Assembly: GCF_017979425.1 (NCBI RefSeq)
Contig: NZ_JAERIS010000009.1
Location: forward strand, 1 to 48,700
Origin: Helicobacter salomonis
Lineage (GTDB): Bacteria; Campylobacterota; Campylobacteria; Campylobacterales; Helicobacteraceae
DNA length: 48,700 bases
Reading direction: 5' to 3'
The position numbers were made by a program, and so were the translations under genes. Below, piece after piece: positions 19,438-29,057 of the stretch (positions are counted from its first letter, which is position 1; each line of letters starts with the position of its first letter). The notes under the pieces are model-generated. The model was not told the DNA's origin. It did not search any database and saw nothing but the letters and a program-made list of their open reading frames with translations.

Positions 19438-21813
19438 TTAGGGTTTGAGTAAATTTAAGGCTTGGGTGCATAAGTCCTTCCAGCCTGAACTAACCTTAAT
19501 AGCATCACAGGCTTCAAAGGCTTTTTGGGCTTGGGCGAGATTGTTTTGTTGCTTAAAAATAGTGCCTTGCATGTAAAGAATGCGTGCTTTGTCTTGTTCC
19601 TCGAGGGGTTTGGCTAACAGCGCCTCACTTTGTTTGAGTGCGTCTTCTAATTTGTTTTGACGCATGAGCGCGTTGATGAGTTGTTCTTGGGCATAGGGCA
19701 TGAACGCGTTACTCTGGTGTTCTTGTTGCAGTGCAATGGCATTCTTAGCATAGAGTTCAAGAGTGGTGGGATTATTCGTAGTCTTTTCTTCATTTTGTAA
19801 TAATAATCCATAGACTTCCAACATGCGTTCATCGTCTTTAAACCACTCTTGAAGCTTTGGAAATACTTTAAAGGCCTCTTGAGGGTTGTTGGTGTGCATA
19901 TAATCTAAAAATACGGTGAAGGCAATGTCATAGTATTTTTTTTTCTTATTGAGAGTTACCAGAGTGAGCGCGTCTTTGGAAGCAAGCAGGGAATTTTGAT
20001 AATTGCGCAAGGCGTAGAGATTCTTACCCTGACGATAGAGCCAATCTAGGCGATTTTCGGGATTCTCTGGACTTTTTTCCAGGCCATTTTTTGCAAAAAC
20101 CTCAGCCTTGTCGTAGAGTTTAGCGCGATAAAAACAATCAAAAGCTTCCAACTGCTCAGTTTGCTCGAACTGTTCTGGATTCAGTGGTATAACCTGAATG
20201 AGGTAAGAAACAGCACTTTGACAATCTCCTTCTTTCACCGCGTCTTTACCTAGATGCAATAATGCTTTTTGCATAGGTTCAGCACTCATGGGTAAATCTG
20301 GTGCCATGGCTAAAACTTGGCTATAGTAGTGTTCTTCCACCAACATTTGTGCTTTGTAATCCAAAGCTTTTTGATGCTCTCTGGAGCCTTTCGGATAATT
20401 TTCAAGAATGTGGTTATAACGGGCGAGTTTTTCCCCAAAGCCCCCGTGCATGAGAAAAAGTATCTCCTCATCGCGTTGTTTTACTGCAGTGATATGCCCT
20501 ACATTGGTGAAATTGTCTAAATAATCTAAATTAGCCGTATGCGCTTCATTGGGCTGGTTATTCTTGGCATAGAGTAGACCCAACTCAAAGGCAGCCTTCT
20601 CCTTGATCACAGGATCGCCATCTTGATTAGCTAAGAGTTTAGCAATGTCGATAGCTGGAGCAAACAACGCATTGGCTTTAAGACTGGTCAACATGGCATA
20701 GGATTGAGGCATGTCTTGGAGGAAGAAACTTGGATTAGCCTGTTGAATTTTATTTAAAAGTGAAGTGGCATTGAGACCTTCACGATGCTCGAGCTCAAAA
20801 AGCGCCCAAGAAAAAGCGATCAGACTAGCACTTTCCTTATCCTTTGCTTGACTATAAGCCTTTTGAAAGCCGGCAAGTGCAGCACTACGATTACCCTCAT
20901 TAGCATCCTGTTGTGCCAAACGCATTTGCGATAAAGGTGCATAGCGACTCTGCTGATATTCATTCAACACACGCTTAAATTGCTCGGTGGCCTGTCTAGC
21001 GTAGTTGATTTGCGTATAAGCAGTCCCCATTAAGTAGAGGACCTGAGGGACACCTGGATCGGCAGGATATAGTTTGAGCCAGCGTTCCCCAATTTGCAAT
21101 AAGAGGTCCTGACGCCTTTTAAGCTCTCCTAGAGCAATAATTTCATAGAGATAAAGGTCTTTCCTGAAGACCGTATGAGGGTAAACCTGAAAGATACTCC
21201 CAATTGCCTTGAGTGCGTTCAAATAGGATTGTTCTTCCATGAGCTTTTTCACCTGCAAATATCCATCCAGATCGGAACCTTTGGTGTAGTGCAAGGGTTT
21301 ATTATCCGCCCCTAATTCTTGAATATAAGGTGTCTGAGCATCTTCTATGAGAATAGGAAAATTCAAACCTGCATTGGCCTCTGCTTGCGGGTCTTTGGGA
21401 GTGAGAAAAGGGATATTGTGGTGGTAACCCACAATTTGCCATGTTGTGGAATCTTGGGGGCTAGCTTTTTGGATAGGAATGTATTGTCTGTAATCGCGAG
21501 GAATTGCAAAGAGTTTTTGCTGGAACTTTGGTCGAATATGCAAATAAAAAACATAGTCTTTCATCTCATAGGAGATGTCAAAAAAAGGCGTTTTTAAGGG
21601 TGTGAAACCGGGTTTGGGGATGGAGTGGATCACACAAGTGATCACCTCTGGTGGAATACGCGCTTGAGAGCAAGCAAAAGGGTGGTCATGAGTTAGAGTA
21701 AGGGTGGCAAAATCCTGATCCTTTTCTTTGCCTTGCGTGATGCTGAGCTTAAGTGCAAACAGAGAGGTGGAAGCGCATGTTAATAGAGCAACAAACGCGT
21801 GTTTAAGTCGCAT
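19438..21813 (-). CDS. pflA: Paralysed-flagella protein PflA, TPR-rich periplasmic
   Basis: A 791-residue exported protein: signal peptide MRLKHAFVALLTCASTSLFA, a beta-rich N-terminal region (about 20-165), then repeated helical hairpins of TPR type through the rest, with pieces such as AYTQINYARQATEQFKRVL, KNNQPNEAHTANLDYL and ILYMQGTIFKQQNNLAQAQKAFE. PflA is a motor component in the Campylobacterota that helps build the periplasmic stator scaffold; loss gives assembled but paralysed flagella. Assignment rests on architecture, length (about 800 in H. pylori) and position directly after nuoN. ATG 21813 overlaps the nuoN stop by 11 bases. An A9 run (19936-19944 on the minus strand, encoding NKKKKYY) could slip. 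Confidence 0.85.
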   Translation of the reverse strand: MRLKHAFVALLTCASTSLFALKLSITQGKEKDQDFATLTLTHDHPFACSQARIPPEVITCVIHSIPKPGFTPLKTPFFDISYEMKDYVFYLHIRPKFQQKLFAIPRDYRQYIPIQKASPQDSTTWQIVGYHHNIPFLTPKDPQAEANAGLNFPILIEDAQTPYIQELGADNKPLHYTKGSDLDGYLQVKKLMEEQSYLNALKAIGSIFQVYPHTVFRKDLYLYEIIALGELKRRQDLLLQIGERWLKLYPADPGVPQVLYLMGTAYTQINYARQATEQFKRVLNEYQQSRYAPLSQMRLAQQDANEGNRSAALAGFQKAYSQAKDKESASLIAFSWALFELEHREGLNATSLLNKIQQANPSFFLQDMPQSYAMLTSLKANALFAPAIDIAKLLANQDGDPVIKEKAAFELGLLYAKNNQPNEAHTANLDYLDNFTNVGHITAVKQRDEEILFLMHGGFGEKLARYNHILENYPKGSREHQKALDYKAQMLVEEHYYSQVLAMAPDLPMSAEPMQKALLHLGKDAVKEGDCQSAVSYLIQVIPLNPEQFEQTEQLEAFDCFYRAKLYDKAEVFAKNGLEKSPENPENRLDWLYRQGKNLYALRNYQNSLLASKDALTLVTLNKKKKYYDIAFTVFLDYMHTNNPQEAFKVFPKLQEWFKDDERMLEVYGLLLQNEEKTTNNPTTLELYAKNAIALQQEHQSNAFMPYAQEQLINALMRQNKLEDALKQSEALLAKPLEEQDKARILYMQGTIFKQQNNLAQAQKAFEACDAIKVSSGWKDLCTQALNLLKP

Positions 21814-23221
21814 AGTTTTGGAGCACAAAGACGCTAAACATGCATGCGAGCGCCATCACCACAAGCACACCATAAATGGCATAACTACTATTTAAAGACC
21901 CTTGAGGGTGAGGGTTAGCAAAGAACATAGCCATAAATAGGCGCAAATAATATACTGCGGCGATCGCGCTGTTGATCACCATCACCACACATAAGAAGAC
22001 ATTGCCTTGAACCAGCAGATTTTGCAAGACTAACACCTTGCCCCAAAACATGGAAAATGGAGGGATACCTGCCAAAGAAAACAAGAAAATTACCCCCAAT
22101 AACGCTAAAAAAGGCTGAGTTTTGATCAGCCCATTAAAACGCGCATAAGGATAATTATACTCAGAAGCGCGCCCATCATGCACATTGCTAATGCCCCAAA
22201 AGAGCGCAAACGCCCCGACATTGGTAAGCAAGAACAAGAGCCAATAGACGAACATGCTATTAACATTGCCACTAAAGACACAGGCGAGTGCAAAACCAGT
22301 ATGCGAAATGGAACTATAAGCCATCATGCGCTTAGCGTCTTTTTGCAAGAGGGCTAGGAGATTAGGAATAGTGATGGTGAGCGCAACCAGTGCGTAAAAG
22401 AGGGTTTGCAGAAAAACAATCTGGGTAGCTAAAAAGAAGGAAAACACCCGCCAAGCCACCACCAAACCCGCAATTTTAGGCACAATGGAAATAAAAGCCG
22501 TAAACACTGGGTTATTGCCCTCGTAAATATCAGGCATCCAAGTGTGGAAGGGCACTAGCGACACCTTAAAACCGATCGCCCCTAGCAAAAACACGCAGGC
22601 AAAGACACCAAGCAGGGCGGGGCTAAAATTCTCTGTAAAGGCCATGTTAGAGAGTTCTAAGCTTCCCGTGAGCAAGTAGAGGATCATCACGCCCATGCTA
22701 AAAAATACGCTAGCCAACACTCCCATCGTAAAATACTTTAGACCCGCTTCCAGCCCCGTGTTCTTATGATTCAACGCCATCAAGACACACATGGCTAATG
22801 AAGCGGTTTCAAGCCCTAAGAGGATCACCACTAAATGATCGCTAGAAACCATTAGTTGGAAACCTGCTACCATGAATAAATAGAGTCCGTAAAATTCTGG
22901 GGTTTGGAATTCCTCAAAGCGTTCCTTGCTCCATACCAAGAGCATGAGCAAGAAACTAGCGATCACGATGAGTTTTTGGGCTAGAAGTGCAATCGAATCC
23001 ACTTCTAAGAGATGCGAGAAACTAAAGGTAGTGCTTATAGGAGCAAAGAGCGCAATAAAATCTAAACTTAAGCACAAAAGCACCAAAGAAATATTGAGAT
23101 TGCGCGAAAAGGACTTTTTAAAGGCATTAAGCAAGAGGACATACACGCCCCCCAACGCGCTAATGAGCATGGGCAAGATAGCAGGGAGACTGAGTTCTTG
23201 TAAAGAAAGAGAGGTGTCCAT
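21803..23221 (-). CDS. nuoN: NADH-quinone oxidoreductase subunit N
   Basis: A 472-residue antiporter-like membrane subunit of complex I with about 14 hydrophobic segments. Family landmarks include the Lys/Glu-bearing helices around LLGLETASLAMCVLMALNH, FKVSLVPFHTWMPDIYEG and KRMMAYSSISHTGFALA. It is one of three proton-pumping modules (L, M, N) and is the last nuo gene. It is eight bases downstream of nuoM and overlaps pflA. Confidence 0.96.
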   Translation of the reverse strand: MDTSLSLQELSLPAILPMLISALGGVYVLLLNAFKKSFSRNLNISLVLLCLSLDFIALFAPISTTFSFSHLLEVDSIALLAQKLIVIASFLLMLLVWSKERFEEFQTPEFYGLYLFMVAGFQLMVSSDHLVVILLGLETASLAMCVLMALNHKNTGLEAGLKYFTMGVLASVFFSMGVMILYLLTGSLELSNMAFTENFSPALLGVFACVFLLGAIGFKVSLVPFHTWMPDIYEGNNPVFTAFISIVPKIAGLVVAWRVFSFFLATQIVFLQTLFYALVALTITIPNLLALLQKDAKRMMAYSSISHTGFALACVFSGNVNSMFVYWLLFLLTNVGAFALFWGISNVHDGRASEYNYPYARFNGLIKTQPFLALLGVIFLFSLAGIPPFSMFWGKVLVLQNLLVQGNVFLCVVMVINSAIAAVYYLRLFMAMFFANPHPQGSLNSSYAIYGVLVVMALACMFSVFVLQNYAT

Positions 23222-23229
23222 GACTTTCC

Positions 23230-24726
23230 TTAGGGAGAGACTAGTAGGCGCGCTTTAGCATTTTGCACTAAGGCCTGCGCGCTGGCTTCTATGGAATTTA
23301 AGAGGGGTTTAGGATAGATGCCAAAAAATAAAATGGCAGCGATCAACACGCCTAAAACGCCCTTTTGCTTCCAACATAGATCGCCTAGTATGCGTTTTTG
23401 GGGTGTGCCAAAAAAGACTTTTTTATAGAGATTAAGCATGTAGATGGCGGATAAGATGATGGTGATGCCCGCTACAAAGGCAAGCACGGGCGCGCGCTCA
23501 AAAAAGCCCAGCAAGCTTAAAAACTCTCCCACAAATGCACTAGTTAAGGGCAATCCCACATTGGCTAGAGCCACGAACATAAAGAAAGTCGCATACACAG
23601 GCATGGAATGGGCTAACCCTCTAAAAGCAATAATCTTGCTAGAACCCTGCCTGTTGACTAAAACCCCGATGAGCAAGAAAAGCGCGCTGCTTACCAATCC
23701 ATGGGAAATCATGGTAAAAACAGCCCCGGCTATCCCCGTTGCATTGAGTGCATAAATCCCCACTAGGGCAACCCCCATGTGCGACATGGAGCTATAGGCC
23801 ACCAGGCGTTTCATCTCATGTTGGGAGCACGCTAACCAGCCAGCATAGATCACCATCAAGAGGGCGAGCACACATAGGGGAATAAAAAATGTCATGATAA
23901 AATCAGGGAAAAAGGGTACAAAAAAGCGTAAAAGGGCATAAGTGCCCATTTTAGAGAGTAGGGCGGCTAATACCACAGAACCCACAATGGGCGCATTTCC
24001 ATAGGCATGGGGTAACCAACTATGGAAAGGAAAGATAGGAATTTTGACCGCAATTCCCACAAAGAAGGCTAAGGCGACCCATAGGCGCGCATGCTCGGAT
24101 AGGACCACTTGGGCTAAACTATAGAGATCAAAACTCCATCCTCCAGAGATACTCGCGTAAGCATAGCCGTAGTATAAAATCCCCAAGAGCATGAACAAAG
24201 AGGCCACAAAAGTGTACAAAAAGAATTTGAGTCCAGAGTAGATTTTAGCCCCCACCCCAAAACGCCCAATCAGATAGAGCACGGGCAAGAGCGAAACTTC
24301 CCAAAACAAATAGAAGAAGATCAGATTAAGTGCGCTAAACACCCCCATGAGCATTCCCTCAACTAATAAAAGCGCGATAATCATAGCCTGTTGGTGGGCG
24401 TGTACATAGAGCACACATAAGAAAATCACCAAAGCACTCAGCACCAACAAGAAGAGTGAAATCCCATCCACCCCAACATGGTAATTGATGCCATAATTTT
24501 CTAAAAAGCCCAAAGAACCTACTTCCTCAAACTGCATACCTGCTTGTGCGGGATCAAAAAGCACCCACAACCATAGGGCCAAGCATAATTCCACAAACGC
24601 TACTAGGACACCATAGCCCTTAGCATGGCGGTTAGACATGCCCAACAAAGGTAAAGCTGCAACCATGGGCAAGAAGATCAACAGACTCAACAAATGCGAA
24701 GAGGGCATTAATTGCAAATAATCCAT
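23230..24726 (-). CDS. nuoM: NADH-quinone oxidoreductase subunit M
   Basis: A 498-residue polytopic antiporter-like subunit of complex I. Motifs include FYLFWEVSLLPVLYLIGRFG, with the conserved glutamate in the helix corresponding to the Glu144 position in E. coli, AVKIPIFPFHSWLPHAYGNAP and KRLVAYSSMSHMGVAL. About 14 membrane segments are visible. It contributes one proton channel of the membrane arm. It is one base from the nuoL stop and eight bases from nuoN, so expression is coupled. Confidence 0.96.
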   Translation of the reverse strand: MDYLQLMPSSHLLSLLIFLPMVAALPLLGMSNRHAKGYGVLVAFVELCLALWLWVLFDPAQAGMQFEEVGSLGFLENYGINYHVGVDGISLFLLVLSALVIFLCVLYVHAHQQAMIIALLLVEGMLMGVFSALNLIFFYLFWEVSLLPVLYLIGRFGVGAKIYSGLKFFLYTFVASLFMLLGILYYGYAYASISGGWSFDLYSLAQVVLSEHARLWVALAFFVGIAVKIPIFPFHSWLPHAYGNAPIVGSVVLAALLSKMGTYALLRFFVPFFPDFIMTFFIPLCVLALLMVIYAGWLACSQHEMKRLVAYSSMSHMGVALVGIYALNATGIAGAVFTMISHGLVSSALFLLIGVLVNRQGSSKIIAFRGLAHSMPVYATFFMFVALANVGLPLTSAFVGEFLSLLGFFERAPVLAFVAGITIILSAIYMLNLYKKVFFGTPQKRILGDLCWKQKGVLGVLIAAILFFGIYPKPLLNSIEASAQALVQNAKARLLVSP

Positions 24727-24727
24727 G

Positions 24728-26590
24728 CTATCTCCAGAAACTCAAAATAGCCAACACCAGCATGACCACCACCCCAAAGCCCATCCATCTTAGGCCCGTG
24801 CTCAAATTACCACTTTGCATGGGCACTAAAATTTGAGCCAAGAGGGCGGGGATTTTAGCCAGCGCGTCGATGGCGACATCTAGGGTGCGCACTTCTAGTT
24901 TGCGCCATAACAACCTGCCTAAGCGTAAAAAGCCTTGCGCTAATAGAGCATAGAGCTGGGGGATATAGTATTGGTTGTAGAGCAACTTGTAAAGAAAACC
25001 ATGCCCCTTATTTTTGCAGATAATCCCTTGTTGGTATTTTTTGATTGCATAGACAATGGCGAGCAGCACCAGCCCCGTAGTGAGCGCGAGCAAAAGCCAT
25101 GTGGGCACAGGATAGTCTAAAAAGGATTGGGGGATCACTTTGGAGAGGGCATGCCAAAAAGAGTGTTCTACAAAGCCGGCTATTATGGCTAAGAGCACAA
25201 GGGGGCTCATTGCCACTAACATAAACTTAGGGGCTTCATGGGGGTGTTTAATGCTATGCACTTGGGGGGCAAAAAAGACCAACATCAAGAGTCTAAAGCT
25301 GTAAAAGGCGGTGAAGAGTGCTCCAATAAGGAGAGCCAAAAAGAGTCCATGATGTCCCGTGCCAAAGGCAACTTCTAAAATCTTATCTTTGGAGAAAAAG
25401 CCCGCAAAGGGGTAAATCCCACACAGCGCCACAGAGGCAATGGTCATGAAAATCGCACTTAACTTTAGAGGTTTGTAGAGCCCGCCCATTTTGCTGATGT
25501 CTAATTCGTCATGCATGGCGTGCATCACATTGCCTGCACCCAAGAACAAGAGGGCTTTAAAGAAAGCGTGGGTGAAGAGGTGGAAGAGTGCGACCCAGTA
25601 AGCTCCTAAGCCAGCTGCTACAAACATGTAGCCCAACTGAGAGAGGGTGGAGTAGGCGATAATGCGTTTCAAATCTTTATTGACTAAGGCCATGCTTGCC
25701 CCAAAGAGGGCCACAAACGCTCCCAAGCACGCAATGGCATAGCCTAACTCAGGTAGGACACTATAGAGCGGGTGGGCGCGCACCAGCAAATAGACCCCTG
25801 CGGTTACCATTGTAGCTGCGTGAATCAAGGCCGATACTGGAGTAGGTCCTTCCATTGCGTTGGCTAGCCATGTGTGCAAGGGAAATTGTGCGCTCTTACC
25901 CATTGCGCCCACGAATAACAACGCGCCTATGCCCAGCAACATCCCATGATCCACGCCCTGCACATTGGCAAAGACGACCTCATATTGCAACGATCCAAAA
26001 GCCCAATAGAGCCATAAAATGCCCAGCAACATGCCCAAATCCGCGATGCGGTTCATCACAAAGGCTTCAATGGAAGCATTATTGGCACTGGCCTTATGAT
26101 ACCAAAACCCAATGAGTAGATAAGAACACAGACCCACTCCCTCCCAGCCCACAAAGAGTCCTAAAAAGTTATCACTCAACACCAAGAAGAGCATGGAAAA
26201 GACAAAGCCAGAGAGATAACTAAAGTAGCGGTTATAGCCCTTATCCTCAAGCATGTAGCCAATGGAATAGACATGCACGAGGAGCGAAACCAAAGTAACC
26301 ACCACGATCATGACTGCATTGATGGGATCGAGCATAAAGGAAAAGCCCACCTTAAATCCACCAATAGCGATCCAATCAAAGAGATAAGCGTTATAAGTGG
26401 TATGATCAAAGAAAACACCCTTAGCAAGCACTAATGCGCTGACAAATGCCCCTGCTAAGAGTAGAGAATTGACAATTCCTATATGCACAAGTCTGGCATA
26501 TCCTCCTAGTAAGCCCGCATAGATCGCACCCAGCAAGGGTAAACACAATACCGCTACCAAGAGCATTTGCGCACAATGGACCTCTAACAT
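24728..26590 (-). CDS. nuoL: NADH-quinone oxidoreductase subunit L
   Basis: A 620-residue subunit, the largest and most distal antiporter-like protein of the membrane arm. Landmarks: FVGWEGVGLCSYLLIGFW (conserved glutamate), KSAQFPLHTWLANAMEGPTPVSALIHAATMV, KRIIAYSTLSQLGYMF, and the long C-terminal amphipathic lateral helix and last membrane segment expected for NuoL. Spacing is one base after nuoK and one base before nuoM. Length agrees with the family (about 610). Confidence 0.97.
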   Translation of the reverse strand: MLEVHCAQMLLVAVLCLPLLGAIYAGLLGGYARLVHIGIVNSLLLAGAFVSALVLAKGVFFDHTTYNAYLFDWIAIGGFKVGFSFMLDPINAVMIVVVTLVSLLVHVYSIGYMLEDKGYNRYFSYLSGFVFSMLFLVLSDNFLGLFVGWEGVGLCSYLLIGFWYHKASANNASIEAFVMNRIADLGMLLGILWLYWAFGSLQYEVVFANVQGVDHGMLLGIGALLFVGAMGKSAQFPLHTWLANAMEGPTPVSALIHAATMVTAGVYLLVRAHPLYSVLPELGYAIACLGAFVALFGASMALVNKDLKRIIAYSTLSQLGYMFVAAGLGAYWVALFHLFTHAFFKALLFLGAGNVMHAMHDELDISKMGGLYKPLKLSAIFMTIASVALCGIYPFAGFFSKDKILEVAFGTGHHGLFLALLIGALFTAFYSFRLLMLVFFAPQVHSIKHPHEAPKFMLVAMSPLVLLAIIAGFVEHSFWHALSKVIPQSFLDYPVPTWLLLALTTGLVLLAIVYAIKKYQQGIICKNKGHGFLYKLLYNQYYIPQLYALLAQGFLRLGRLLWRKLEVRTLDVAIDALAKIPALLAQILVPMQSGNLSTGLRWMGFGVVVMLVLAILSFWR

Positions 26591-26591
26591 A

Positions 26592-26894
26592 CTAGCCTTT
26601 CATGCGATTCAGTGTGTCGATGTCTAGGGTCTTGTGCTTTTTAAACCAAAGGATTACCAGCCCTAAGCCTACAGCCACTTCGCCTGCAGCAATGGCTACC
26701 ATAAACAACGCTACAATCTGCCCATTGATATCTTGTATGTAGTGTCCAATGGCCACAAAGGCAACATTGATGGCATTGAGCATGATTTCTGTAGAGAAGA
26801 AGAGCATGAGAATATTTTTGCGACGCAACATACCCGCCAAGCCTATACAAAACAGCAAAGCGCAAAAGACTAGATAATGGGGCAGATCGATCAC
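26592..26894 (-). CDS. nuoK: NADH-quinone oxidoreductase subunit K
   Basis: A 100-residue protein with three membrane helices, the usual size for NuoK. It carries the conserved membrane glutamates in STEIMLNAINVAF and AAGEVAVGLGLVILW that take part in proton transfer. The ATG overlaps the nuoJ stop as ATGA, indicating translational coupling. Confidence 0.96.
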   Translation of the reverse strand: MIDLPHYLVFCALLFCIGLAGMLRRKNILMLFFSTEIMLNAINVAFVAIGHYIQDINGQIVALFMVAIAAGEVAVGLGLVILWFKKHKTLDIDTLNRMKG

Positions 26895-27433
26895 ATGTTT
26901 TCCTTTGAGGTGGGGTTAAAATGGCTTTTGCGTAGGGCGGTGGCGATGCCTCCCACCAAAGCAACCAAGAGCATTAAACCACTCACCTCAAAGGCGAGTA
27001 AGTATTTGGTAAAGAGCGCGTAGCCGACCAGCTTTGTATTAGAAACCTCGCTAGGCGTGTTATTCAATGCGTCTTTAAGAAAAGAGGCATACTCTCCTAC
27101 AAAGGGTGCGCCTAAGATCAACACCAGCACAATTGCCATGCACGCCCCCAAAAACACCACGATTTTAGGTGCATGCGCGCGCTCAATGACTTCTTCTGAA
27201 GCATTGAAAAACATCATCCCAAAGGCATACATCACGATCACCGCGCCCACATAGACAATGATCTGCACCACGCCCAAGAACTCCGCACCTAATAAAAAGA
27301 AAAACGCCGCAATAAAGACCATTGCCACGGCGAGTGCGCTCATCGCATATAGGATATTCTTAGTGGTGATCACCACCAAGGCCATGCCCAGAGTGATGAT
27401 TGCAAAAAAATAAAAGGCTATGGTATCAAGCAT
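26891..27433 (-). CDS. nuoJ: NADH-quinone oxidoreductase subunit J
   Basis: A 180-residue membrane subunit with five hydrophobic helices. The signature [24 protein letters not shown] is typical of the NuoJ pi-bulge helix that links quinone chemistry to pumping. ATG 27433 was chosen because GAGGAAA lies ahead of it and [11 protein letters not shown] is the natural start; a longer frame to 27478 lies inside nuoI. It overlaps nuoI by eight bases. Confidence 0.95.
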   Translation of the reverse strand: MLDTIAFYFFAIITLGMALVVITTKNILYAMSALAVAMVFIAAFFFLLGAEFLGVVQIIVYVGAVIVMYAFGMMFFNASEEVIERAHAPKIVVFLGACMAIVLVLILGAPFVGEYASFLKDALNNTPSEVSNTKLVGYALFTKYLLAFEVSGLMLLVALVGGIATALRKSHFNPTSKENM

Positions 27434-28058
27434 CTTTGTTTTCCTCTTTAGGAGCTTCTTCTTTAGACTCGCTGGCATAATCTAGGGGTGTTTGTTGCAA
27501 ACGCGTGTGTGCATCCACACTGGGCGCGCCAAAGCCAGCAAATTCTACATGGCTATGATCTTGCGCGCTTTGCACATCGGTTAAAAACTCTGCTTTGCCT
27601 CCAAATTGGGAGCGTTGTACACTGCTATTTTCAAAGCGTTGTCCCATCACAATCGCCAGCTCAGGACACACCTCCGCACATAGTCCGCAATAAATGCAAC
27701 GCCCCAAATTGATAGTGTAGCTATCGATGTGCTTGCGCTCGTCTGCACCTTTATGGGTGATGATGCGGATGCAATTACTAGTGCAAATCTTTTCGCACAA
27801 CCCGCATCCAATACAGCGCTCAGAGCCCGACTCTAAAAGTCTTTGCAAGTGATGCACGGCACGATAACGCGGGCTTAAGGGCAGAACCTCCATAGGATAA
27901 TGAATGGTAACATCCTTGCTAAAAAACTCTTTGATAGTGAGTCCTAAGCCCTTGAAGAGGTCCAGTCCAAAGGTGGATTTGAGTGTACCTAAGAACTTTT
28001 GGGGAGGAGTGGCAGGTTTTTGTTCCTGCGTGATCCATTTGTAGCGTTGTTGCGCCAT
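27426..28058 (-). CDS. nuoI: NADH-quinone oxidoreductase subunit I (two 4Fe-4S)
   Basis: A 210-residue peripheral subunit carrying clusters N6a and N6b. The two CxxCxxCxxxCP-like motifs are visible: [15 protein letters not shown] (about residues 79-93) and [16 protein letters not shown] (about 119-134). It hands electrons from NuoG towards NuoB and the quinone. The C-terminus is a charged tail ([13 protein letters not shown]). It lies nine bases after nuoH. Confidence 0.96.
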   Translation of the reverse strand: MAQQRYKWITQEQKPATPPQKFLGTLKSTFGLDLFKGLGLTIKEFFSKDVTIHYPMEVLPLSPRYRAVHHLQRLLESGSERCIGCGLCEKICTSNCIRIITHKGADERKHIDSYTINLGRCIYCGLCAEVCPELAIVMGQRFENSSVQRSQFGGKAEFLTDVQSAQDHSHVEFAGFGAPSVDAHTRLQQTPLDYASESKEEAPKEENKDA

Positions 28059-28067
28059 GCTTTCTCC

Positions 28068-29057
28068 TTAGATTAAGATGACAAGCCCAGTAACCAAGAT
28101 ATTGAGCAATGAGAGGGGTAGCATGATCTTCCAGCACAAACGCATGAGTTGATCAGGGCGCACATGCGGGAAAGTCGCGCGCGCCCACATTGCCAAGAAG
28201 ACAAAAAAGCACACCTTGAGCAAGATTGCCACCCCCCCTGGAATAAAGCCTATAGGATTATACCCTCCAAAGAAAATCAGCGAGATCACAAAACAGAAGG
28301 CGAAAAGATGGGCGTATTCGGCTAGAAAGAACATTCCCCATCTTAGCCCGCTGTACTCGGTACAAAACCCAGCCACAATTTCGGCTTCGTGTTCGAGCAA
28401 ATCAAAGGGGGTGCGATTGAGCTCGGCATAACTGGCCACCAAGAACAAGAAAAAGGCTAGAGGTTGTTTGAAAACCAACCAATGCAAGATTCCTCCAGCT
28501 TGGTAATTGTTAATTTCAATTAAAGAGAGCGAGCCTACTACCATCAGGGGAGCTAGGATCGTCAGCGTGCTCACTACCTCAAAGCTCAATAACTGGATGG
28601 CCGCGCGCGCTGCTCCGATGAGAGAATACTTACTATTAGAAGCCAAGCCAGCCAGCAGGGGCGCGTAAATCCCTGCCGCACCCACGGCTAAAAAGAAGAG
28701 CAGACCGACATTGATGTCTGAAATGATGGGTCGAATCGTGTATCCAAAGAGGGTGAAATCCCCAAAAAAGGGAATGGGTGCCATAGAAACAAAAGCACTC
28801 ACCATAGCGATGACAGGCGCGACCGCAAAGATGAGGCGGTTGGCATGCTGAGGGATCACATCTTCCTTACAAAAGAGCTTGATCGCATCAGCAATCACTT
28901 GTAAGAGCCCAAAGGGACCAACATAGGTCGGTCCTAAGCGGCGTTGGAAGATTGCTAAAACCTTGCGCTCTAAGTAAGTGGCAAATGCGCCCAAGCCTGC
29001 AAATACCAGCACTACAACCAAAATTTTGATGCAGGTTTCTATGATCTCAGCACTCAT
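28068..29057 (-). CDS. nuoH: NADH-quinone oxidoreductase subunit H
   Basis: A 329-residue membrane subunit forming part of the quinone chamber. Family signatures are present: QRRLGPTYVGPFGLLQVIADAIKLF near the N-terminus and ELNRTPFDLLEHEAEIVAGF, whose acidic residues line the E channel. Eight or so membrane helices are visible. The ATG overlaps the nuoG stop as ATGA. Confidence 0.97.
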   Translation of the reverse strand: MSAEIIETCIKILVVVLVFAGLGAFATYLERKVLAIFQRRLGPTYVGPFGLLQVIADAIKLFCKEDVIPQHANRLIFAVAPVIAMVSAFVSMAPIPFFGDFTLFGYTIRPIISDINVGLLFFLAVGAAGIYAPLLAGLASNSKYSLIGAARAAIQLLSFEVVSTLTILAPLMVVGSLSLIEINNYQAGGILHWLVFKQPLAFFLFLVASYAELNRTPFDLLEHEAEIVAGFCTEYSGLRWGMFFLAEYAHLFAFCFVISLIFFGGYNPIGFIPGGVAILLKVCFFVFLAMWARATFPHVRPDQLMRLCWKIMLPLSLLNILVTGLVILI

